This document shows positions 1-4,271 of a stretch of DNA of 5,273 bases, in pieces. The position numbers were made by a program, and so were the translations under genes. Under the pieces are notes generated by a model. The model had not been told where the DNA came from, made no database searches, and saw only the letters and a program-made list of their open reading frames with translations. Location: NCBI GenBank assembly GCA_020434085.1, contig JAGRBM010000422.1, forward strand, positions 1 through 5,273. The letters run 5' to 3'. Within the stretch, counting starts at the first letter, position 1; each line of letters starts with the position of its first letter. Source of the DNA: Chrysiogenia bacterium (lineage in GTDB: Bacteria; JAGRBM01).

Positions 1-459
1 GAAGATTTCTACTACCGAATCCGCGTGTTCGAGATCAACCTGCCCCCGCTTCGCGATCGCGTCGAGGACATTCCGCTTCTGATCGACGCTCTGGTTGCCG
101 AATTCGCCCGCACCCGCGGCAAGCCGGTACATGGCCTGACCGGCAACGCGCTCGAACGCCTGTGCCACTATTCGTGGCCGGGCAATGTGCGCGAGTTACG
201 CAACGCAATCGAGCATGGCTTTGTCACCGTCCGCGGCGACCGGATCACGCTCGAGGATCTTCCCCCCGAGCTGCGCGAGGCGGAGGCCGGCGCGCCCGTG
301 CGCCGGCAGCAGGAACCCAGCGAACGCGACCGCATTGTCTCGGCACTTCGTCACTCCCAGGGCAACCGCACCCGCGCGGCCGAGACCCTGGGCATCAGCC
401 GCGTGACGCTCTGGAAGAAGATCGCCAAGTACGAAATCGACGTCGACGCAATCGCCTGA
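1..459 (+). CDS. Sigma-54-dependent transcriptional activator, C-terminal part (5' end outside window)
   Basis: This is the last 152 residues of a bacterial enhancer-binding protein, which uses ATP hydrolysis to open sigma-54 promoters. The frame is open from base 1. The first residues, EDFYYRIRVFEINLPPLRDR, match the conserved end of the AAA+ domain (usually FxxDLYYRLNVxxxxLPPLRER), so the GTG at base 25 is internal and not the true start. WPGNVREL follows at visible residues 59-66. A Fis-type helix-turn-helix lies at about residues 110-145, with GNRTRAAETLGIS and the likely recognition helix SRVTLWKKI. The Walker A, GAFTGA and N-terminal sensory domains lie upstream, so it cannot be told whether it is a two-component receiver type (NtrC-like) or has another sensor. 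Two sigma-54 promoters lie within 700 bp downstream and a kinase gene follows, which suggests local control. The family assignment is near certain; its signal and targets are inferred. Confidence 0.96.
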   Translation, partial: EDFYYRIRVFEINLPPLRDRVEDIPLLIDALVAEFARTRGKPVHGLTGNALERLCHYSWPGNVRELRNAIEHGFVTVRGDRITLEDLPPELREAEAGAPVRRQQEPSERDRIVSALRHSQGNRTRAAETLGISRVTLWKKIAKYEIDVDAIA

Positions 460-494
460 GCGTACACTGACTTGCCGATCTTACCATTCCCAGC

Positions 495-543
495 GTTAAC
501 CCCTTAACACTCGAGCTTAACGGTTAATGCTCCGCCTTAACCC
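495..543. promoter_or_regulatory. Cluster of five TTAAC/GTTAA elements, candidate enhancer (UAS) for P1
   Basis: TTAAC occurs at 496-500, 504-508, 517-521 and 537-541, and its complement GTTAA at 523-527. The middle pair forms a dyad, TTAAC-G-GTTAA (517-527), flanked by GAGC (513-516) and GCTC (529-532) with one extra T. The cluster lies about 135-185 bp upstream of the predicted start of P1, the usual range for sites bound by sigma-54 activators. TTAA is otherwise absent from the window except next to P2. The repetition and dyad are read directly; binding by the activator encoded at 1-459 is inferred. The dyad could also fold in RNA, but no T run follows, so it is not an intrinsic terminator for the upstream gene. 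Confidence 0.6.
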
Positions 544-568
544 CGAAACACCCTATGTTCAACGTATA

Positions 569-581
569 GATCAGGTTGATC
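569..581. promoter_or_regulatory. Short dyad GATCA-GGT-TGATC
   Basis: A 13-bp inverted repeat with perfect 5-bp arms lies about 100 bp upstream of the predicted P1 start, between the TTAAC cluster and the promoter. Its GGTTGAT half resembles the GGTTAAT half of the dyad at 517-528. It may be a further activator site or another operator. A chance origin is possible for a dyad this short. Confidence 0.25.
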
Positions 582-651
582 CCCAGGTTTGGCGTACAGC
601 GAGACTGTGACCGACTTGCGATGTGCGCCTGCTCACACTTTTTCTCCGCGG

Positions 652-668
652 CTGGCACCGGAATTGCT
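652..668 (+). promoter_or_regulatory. Sigma-54 (-24/-12) promoter P1
   Basis: CTGGCACCGGAATTGCT matches the consensus YTGGCACGRNNNTTGCW at every defined position except one (C for G at 659). The GG (654-655) and GC (666-667) are separated by exactly 10 bases, the spacing sigma-54 holoenzyme requires. Transcription would start near 679, giving a short leader of about 26 nt before the ATG at 705. The orientation, the spacing to the ribosome binding site, and an activator gene plus a repeat cluster just upstream all support a working promoter. Confidence 0.85.
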
Positions 669-690
669 TTTCAGTCCAGCGCGGGCGGAC

Positions 691-697
691 AAGGTGA
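691..697 (+). promoter_or_regulatory. Ribosome binding site deciding the MBL-like gene start
   Basis: AAGGTGA lies 7 bases before the ATG at 705. The same frame also has a TTG at 576, but that codon is upstream of the predicted P1 transcript start and has no comparable site. The ATG at 705 is therefore preferred. Confidence 0.65.
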
Positions 698-704
698 AGA
701 CGGC

Positions 705-1118
705 ATGACAGCGATTTCGGTGGCGGCAACAGGCTTTGAGACGACACAGCTCCTCGGCGACCCGGGCCGCGGCATTGCTGTTCTGGTTGATCCGCCCGCG
801 AACCCCGGGCCCTGGCTCCTTGAAGCCGCGCGGCAGGACCTGCGCATCCGCCATGTCATCCTCACCGGACAGGTCGATCCAAACCTTCTCGGATATCGAG
901 GGGTTATCGCAGAAACCGGCGCCCAGCTCTACCTGGGCGGACCGCTCGAATGCGACCTGCCCGCGCTGCGGCTCATTGCCGGAGACGTGCTGGAGTTCGG
1001 GTGCCTGCGCATCACCATCGAGCATGCCGGCCCCCACGCGGTGCAGCTCTGCCTGAGCTGCACCAACAAATCCGTAAGGGAATGCACTTCAGTATTCACA
1101 AACGACGCACCACGTTAA
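705..1118 (+). CDS. Short metallo-beta-lactamase-fold-like protein lacking the metal-binding motif (pseudoenzyme or decaying gene)
   Basis: The 137-residue product resembles the first half of MBL-fold hydrolases of the ETHE1/glyoxalase II type. The matching parts are QLLGDPGRGIAVLVDP (15-30), RIRHVILT (47-54), a helix ending TGAQLYLG (71-78), GDVLEFGCLRITIEHAGPH (93-111; family form GDxLxLGxLxxxVLHTPGH) and FTND (131-134; family FTGD). The signature HxHxDH is replaced by GQVDPN at residues 55-60, so all four ligand positions are lost and metal-dependent hydrolysis is not expected. His107, His111 and Asp134 remain. Family members usually run past 200 residues; this one stops right after FTND. 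From about residue 120 (nt 1063) codon use shifts to A/T-ending codons, so the tail may be non-native. A near-consensus sigma-54 promoter and a good ribosome binding site precede it, arguing for expression. Family assignment is moderately sure. A regulatory or binding role is speculation, and a decaying remnant is the main alternative. Confidence 0.65.
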   Translation: MTAISVAATGFETTQLLGDPGRGIAVLVDPPANPGPWLLEAARQDLRIRHVILTGQVDPNLLGYRGVIAETGAQLYLGGPLECDLPALRLIAGDVLEFGCLRITIEHAGPHAVQLCLSCTNKSVRECTSVFTNDAPR

Positions 1119-1121
1119 CGT
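1112..1121. promoter_or_regulatory. Perfect palindrome ACGTTAACGT at P2
   Basis: This 10-bp perfect palindrome contains the TTAAC/GTTAA element seen in the 495-543 cluster. It overlaps the stop codon of the MBL-like gene and ends five bases before the -24 element of P2. A further GTTAA lies at 1146-1150, between the -12 element and the predicted start. Sites this close to the promoter would suit repression or autoregulation better than classical enhancer action. That role is inferred. Confidence 0.4.
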
Positions 1122-1125
1122 AGGT

Positions 1126-1142
1126 TTGGCACGCGACATGCT
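1126..1142 (+). promoter_or_regulatory. Sigma-54 (-24/-12) promoter P2
   Basis: TTGGCACGCGACATGCT carries an intact TGGCACG and an ATGCT in place of TTGCW, with GG (1128-1129) and GC (1140-1141) exactly 10 bases apart. It mismatches the extended consensus at two positions (C at 1134, A at 1138). Transcription would start near 1153. No convincing coding sequence follows before the terminator at 1220-1294, so the product is predicted to be an RNA. Confidence 0.75.
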
Positions 1143-1152
1143 TTAGTTAATC

Positions 1153-1294
1153 GGTAGGACGGCGCTGAAACGAGAGACAACGAATCACCGCCGCCCCCTC
1201 GAGACCAGATCACGATTTCGAGGCCGCTAGGATGGAAGCTAAGTCCAGTTCCCCGCCCGATCGACTAGCCCCGTCTTGGCGGCCTCTATTTTTT
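1153..1294 (+). ncRNA. Predicted sigma-54-dependent small RNA, about 142 nt
   Basis: The RNA is bounded by the predicted start of P2 and by a strong terminator hairpin with a U tail. Three helices can be read. A 5' stem pairs 1160-1164 (CGGCG) with 1189-1193 (CGCCG), around an A-rich stretch (GAAACGAGAGACAACGAA, 1167-1184) that could serve as a seed or protein-binding region. A middle stem pairs CCTCGAGA (1197-1204) with TTTCGAGG (1216-1223). The terminator stem starts at 1220, so it shares 1220-1223 with the middle stem. Small RNAs made from sigma-54 promoters are known (CrcZ, Qrr RNAs, GlmY), and CrcZ lies next to its activator gene as here. No similarity to a known RNA family was recognised. 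The alternative is a long attenuated leader for the kinase gene at 1466. Confidence 0.55.
1220..1294 (+). terminator. Strong rho-independent terminator with long extended stem
   Basis: GAGGCCGCTAGGATGG (1220-1235) pairs without interruption with CCGTCTTGGCGGCCTC (1271-1286). That gives 16 pairs, three or so of them G-U, with the outer eight perfect. After a small AA/C internal loop the stem continues: 1238-1240 with 1267-1269, and 1242-1245 (AGTC) with 1263-1266 (GACT). TATTTTTT (1287-1294) follows directly. The T run is only on the plus-strand side, so it ends rightward transcripts: the predicted small RNA from P2 and probably read-through from P1. The stem is unusually long for a plain terminator. 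Confidence 0.8.
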
Positions 1295-1337
1295 GGTGCC
1301 TTGTATTTTCAGTCCAGACACTAGTTCCGATCGCAGC

Positions 1338-1367
1338 TTGCCTCACTCCATCCCGGATGCGTACACT
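1338..1367 (+). promoter_or_regulatory. Possible housekeeping promoter for the kinase gene
   Basis: TTGCCT (1338-1343) and TACACT (1362-1367), 18 bases apart, each match 4 of 6 positions of the sigma-70 consensus. It lies downstream of the terminator and about 100 bp before the kinase start, where a separate promoter would be needed. No GG-N10-GC sigma-54 signature was found in 1295-1465. The match is weak and could be chance. Nothing else was recognised in 1295-1465. Confidence 0.2.
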
Positions 1368-1453
1368 TTCCCTGAACGTGCACTGCTGAATCCCACACCC
1401 CGACAATCCACCACTTTCTCGGTAGTGACTCGTTTCTGCGGACGGGGACTTTT

Positions 1454-1457
1454 GGAG
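1454..1457 (+). promoter_or_regulatory. Ribosome binding site deciding the kinase start
   Basis: GGAG lies 8 bases before the GTG at 1466. Two other in-frame GTG codons at 1457 and 1460 overlap or abut this motif and would have no usable spacing. The GTG at 1466 is therefore the better start. Confidence 0.55.
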
Positions 1458-1465
1458 TGGTGGTT

Positions 1466-2839
1466 GTGTCTGCATCAACCCTCAGAGCTGCGCGTGCGGC
1501 AACGCGATCGCCCCTCGACCTGAGCGACGAGCGCGAGAGCGAAACCAGCAGCGAACTGGAGCGATTCCATCGCCACCAGGCGGCGCTCTTTGCTCTGGCA
1601 CGCAGCAACCGCGACGAGCCCCGCACCCTAGACGAGCGATTCGACGAGATCGTTGAAACCGCGGCCCGCACCCTCGAAGTAGAACGCGTGGGTGTCTGGC
1701 TGTTTTCCGAAGACCGCACGCAGATCGAGGCACGCGCCTACTTCCGCCTCTCCGCCGGGGAACTCTCCCGCGGGGCGACCCTGCAGGCGGCCGACTACCC
1801 CGCCTACTTCAAGGCCCTGGAGACCAACCGGCTCATCGCCGCCCACCACGCGGCGACCGACCCGCGCACCTGCGAGTTTACTGAGAGTTACCTGCGCCCC
1901 AATTCGATCAGCGCCATGCTGGATTCCCCCATCGTTCTGGAAGGAAGGATCATGGGAGTCATCTGCCACGAACACGTGGGTGTGGCCCGCCGCTGGCGCA
2001 TTGACGAGCAGGTACTCGCCGCGTCCTTTGCCGACGTGGCCGCGCTGGCCATGGCAGACTGGCAGCGCGAGCGCGCCGACCAGGAGCACCGAGAGCTCGA
2101 ACGCAAGATGCACGAAGCGCAGCGCCTCGAGAGCGTGGGCTTTCTCACCAGCAAGATCGCGCACGATTTCAACAACCTGCTGCTTCCCATTTCAGGCTGG
2201 GCGGATCTGCTTCTTCTCAACCCCGCAGACGAGGACAACATTCACGAAGGCGCCGGCGTCATCAAGGATGCCGCGCGCCGGGCCAGCGCGCTGGTCAAGG
2301 AACTGCTGCGCTACGCCGAGCAGGGCGCGCCCGAATTGGAGCGCATCTCCCTGTGCGAGAGCGTGCAGCAGATCGCCTCGCTGCTGCGGATGCTGGTGCC
2401 GGTGATCATCGACCTGCAACTCGACACCTGCGGGCAGGATTTGCCCGTCATGGGCAGTCGAATCCAGCTCCAGCAGATTGCGCTGAACCTGGTGGCCAAC
2501 TCCGCCCATGCCATCGGCGAGAATCCGGGCACGATCCAGGTTTCCTGGCGTCAGGCAGGCGCTCCGCTGAGTCTGCCCGCCGATCTCTCCGAGGAGTCAC
2601 AAAAGGCGCTCACCAGCGGCCCGGTGGCCCTGCTCGAAGTGCGCGACGATGGATGCGGGATGGACGAGCAGACGCGCCGTTCGGTGTTCACGCCGTTCTT
2701 TACGACCAAGGGAAGCGGCCACGGGCTGGGCCTTGCCGCCGTCGCCGGCATCGTCGAAGCCCACCACGGCGCCATTACGTGTCGCAGCACGCCCGGACAG
2801 GGCACGACCTTCAGCGTGTATCTTCCGATGGCGCAGTAG
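1466..2839 (+). CDS. Soluble GAF-domain sensor histidine kinase (HDFNN type)
   Basis: This 457-residue cytoplasmic kinase would sense a signal through its GAF domain and phosphorylate a response regulator. The GAF domain spans about residues 38-200 and contains RVGVWLF (74-80), SPIVLEGRIMGVICHEHVG (154-172) and a W-R-IDEQ motif near 177-182. A short coiled linker (200-222) follows. The dimerisation/phosphoacceptor helix has the H-box AHDFNNLLLPISGWADLL with His233. The ATPase domain has the N-box NLVANSAHAI (341-350), G1 DDGCGMD (394-400), F-box FTPFFTTK (408-415) and G2 GHGLGLAA (418-425), all intact. No transmembrane segment or receiver domain is present. HDFNN kinases often work with NtrC-type activators, so the regulator at 1-459 is a plausible partner, although its receiver domain cannot be seen. 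The start is GTG at 1466, chosen on the GGAG site; residues 1-30 are low in similarity. The 3' end overlaps the convergent cyclase gene by 29 bp. Confidence 0.95.
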   Translation: MSASTLRAARAATRSPLDLSDERESETSSELERFHRHQAALFALARSNRDEPRTLDERFDEIVETAARTLEVERVGVWLFSEDRTQIEARAYFRLSAGELSRGATLQAADYPAYFKALETNRLIAAHHAATDPRTCEFTESYLRPNSISAMLDSPIVLEGRIMGVICHEHVGVARRWRIDEQVLAASFADVAALAMADWQRERADQEHRELERKMHEAQRLESVGFLTSKIAHDFNNLLLPISGWADLLLLNPADEDNIHEGAGVIKDAARRASALVKELLRYAEQGAPELERISLCESVQQIASLLRMLVPVIIDLQLDTCGQDLPVMGSRIQLQQIALNLVANSAHAIGENPGTIQVSWRQAGAPLSLPADLSEESQKALTSGPVALLEVRDDGCGMDEQTRRSVFTPFFTTKGSGHGLGLAAVAGIVEAHHGAITCRSTPGQGTTFSVYLPMAQ

Positions 2840-4196
2840 CATCGGCCTCGATCTCGTAGACTTTCACCGGATAGTGAATGCCCTTGACCTGGATCTCGCC
2901 GCGCGGGGTGCAGGCGATCTCGTCATGGACGAGCCCCCACGTGGCGTGGGAGATGAGCACCTTGCCCGGCGTGCACTGGGATTCGAGCCGCGCGGCCAGG
3001 TTCACCTGTGTCCCAATGGCCGTGTAGTCCATGCGCCCCTCCGAGCCGAAGTCGCCGACCGTGGCCGCGCCGGTGTTGATGCCCACGCGAATCTCGAAGG
3101 GAGTCTGGATTCCGCTCTCGTACCATTTCTTCGAGAGCTCCCCCATTCTGGCCTGCATGGCAAGCGCCATGCGCACTGCGCGCAGCGCCTGTTCCTTTTC
3201 TTCCATGGGCTCGGGCGCACCGAAGAAGATGACCACCGCGTCGCCCACGAACTTGTCGATCGTGCCCCCAAAGCTCTCGGCAATGTCGGACATCTCCGTG
3301 AGGTATTCGTTGAGCAGCTCGGAGAGCTTTTCCGACTCGAGCTGGTCGGCCGTCTCGGTAAAGCCACGGATGTCGGAGAAGAACAGGGTGAGCGTGCGGC
3401 GCACGTAGCGTTCTTTCTCGCTGTAACGACCATCGAGGATCTGATCGGCAAGCTGCGCGGGCACGTAGCGACGGATCATGTCCATGGCGTGGGAGAGCTG
3501 CTGCTGGGCGCGCGCCAGGTCGTCCTCGCGGCGGTGCCAGCGGTGAAAAATGTAACCGAAGGCGCTGGCGCTGACGACGCATCCGCCGATGGCCCCGATC
3601 CACGTGCGCACCAGCCAGGCCGCGTCGGGCTGGACCATACCCGCGCCGCCGGCAACGAGCGTCCGGTATACCGGCGCATAGGGGATCACGCCGTGATAGG
3701 CCGCCACGTCGGCGCCGATCAACGATCCGAAGCACAGAACCGAACTCACAAGAGTCGGCGTCCACCCGAAGATCAGCACCCCGCCGATCAGGCCGCCGAT
3801 CGTCGCAAAACCCAGAAAATACGTGGTCGTAGGTCCCCACCCATAACAGAGCATCGATGTGGTGAGCGCATAGAGAGTGCAGGCTGCAAAAGGGAAGAAG
3901 TCGCTGTCGGGCCAGACCTTGCGCAGTGCCAGTGCGAGCAACGTGAGCACAACCCAGCCGCGGATGATCCAGGTCAGACATTCCGCAACCAGCAGGGTGA
4001 AATCCCAGACCGCGGTGGCCTCGTGCGGGCGCGACATGATTTCCTGGTACCACACGTAGTGGCCCACGGAGAGAAGCGGCCAGAGCAGCAGGGTAAGGAA
4101 GAGACAGCGATCGGCCTGGCTTCGCTCGAGGGGATTGCCCACCCACTCGAAGAAGCGCGACAGTGGGTTTTCCCGGCTCGCTGGAGATTCACTCAA
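2811..4196 (-). CDS. Membrane-anchored class III adenylate/guanylate cyclase
   Basis: This 461-residue protein converts ATP (or GTP) to a cyclic nucleotide and is probably an inner-membrane sensor. The N-terminal 220 residues hold several hydrophobic segments (about 31-50, 65-91, 100-118, 123-143, 147-163 and 193-217; roughly six helices). A charged coiled stretch and the typical RRYVPAQLADQIL linker (242-254) lead to the catalytic domain (about 265-450). Visible catalytic residues are metal-binding Asp275 (FFSDIRGFT) and Asp319 (DKFVGDA), adenine-contacting Lys315, Thr396 in AIGTQVN where many cyclases have Asp, and Asn399 and Arg403 in VNLAARLES. Lys with Thr is the class IIIb pattern, as in cyanobacterial CyaC, and favours ATP. 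The start is TTG at 4196: the frame is open back to the lipoprotein gene's stop but has no ATG or GTG before it. GGGAAG lies 9 bases upstream as a weak ribosome binding site. It lies 75 bp behind the lipoprotein gene and may be co-transcribed with it. Confidence 0.93.
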   Translation of the reverse strand: MSESPASRENPLSRFFEWVGNPLERSQADRCLFLTLLLWPLLSVGHYVWYQEIMSRPHEATAVWDFTLLVAECLTWIIRGWVVLTLLALALRKVWPDSDFFPFAACTLYALTTSMLCYGWGPTTTYFLGFATIGGLIGGVLIFGWTPTLVSSVLCFGSLIGADVAAYHGVIPYAPVYRTLVAGGAGMVQPDAAWLVRTWIGAIGGCVVSASAFGYIFHRWHRREDDLARAQQQLSHAMDMIRRYVPAQLADQILDGRYSEKERYVRRTLTLFFSDIRGFTETADQLESEKLSELLNEYLTEMSDIAESFGGTIDKFVGDAVVIFFGAPEPMEEKEQALRAVRMALAMQARMGELSKKWYESGIQTPFEIRVGINTGAATVGDFGSEGRMDYTAIGTQVNLAARLESQCTPGKVLISHATWGLVHDEIACTPRGEIQVKGIHYPVKVYEIEADATAPSEDTR

Positions 4197-4202
4197 GACT
4201 TC

Positions 4203-4228
4203 ACACTTCCCATCCCCGCAAGAAGTGT
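4203..4228 (-). promoter_or_regulatory. Inverted repeat over the cyclase ribosome binding region
   Basis: In the minus-strand transcript ACACTTC (4228-4222) pairs with GAAGTGT (4209-4203) around a 12-nt loop. The second arm covers part of GGGAAG, the only plausible ribosome binding site before the TTG start at 4196. Folding could lower translation of the cyclase. A second, shorter GC-only inverted repeat lies at 4240-4258. Neither has a T run, so no terminator separates the lipoprotein and cyclase genes. Functional significance is uncertain. Confidence 0.25.
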
Positions 4229-4271
4229 AGCCGCAAGGGGCGCGTGCGTCTTGCGCGCAGGTGGATGCGGT

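Noticed and set aside
585-604. Third sigma-54-like element (AGGTTTGGCG, sharing AGGTTTGGC with P2)
   Set aside because: The required GC ten bases after GG is absent (GA at 603-604), and TGGCGT departs from TGGCAC.
576-704. N-terminal extension of the MBL-like gene from a TTG at 576
   Set aside because: It would cross the P1 promoter and the predicted transcript start near 679, has no good ribosome binding site, and the added residues do not resemble the family.
1232-1324. Small plus-strand frame of 30 codons (ATG at 1232, GAGG 8 bases before it)
   Set aside because: The frame runs through both arms of the terminator hairpin and its T tract, so most transcripts would end inside it. The product has no recognisable feature, and the GAGG is part of the hairpin base.
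460-1365. GCGTACA present three times (460-466, 592-598, 1359-1365), all non-coding
   Set aside because: It is a 7-mer with irregular spacing and no consistent position relative to promoters. Chance is a sufficient explanation.
1295-1465. Sigma-54 promoter for the kinase gene
   Set aside because: Every GG in this stretch was checked for GC ten bases on; none fits.
1239-1719. Minus-strand open frames over the small RNA and kinase 5' region
   Set aside because: They are shadows of the kinase gene and of the hairpin region, with no motifs and composition typical of antisense frames.
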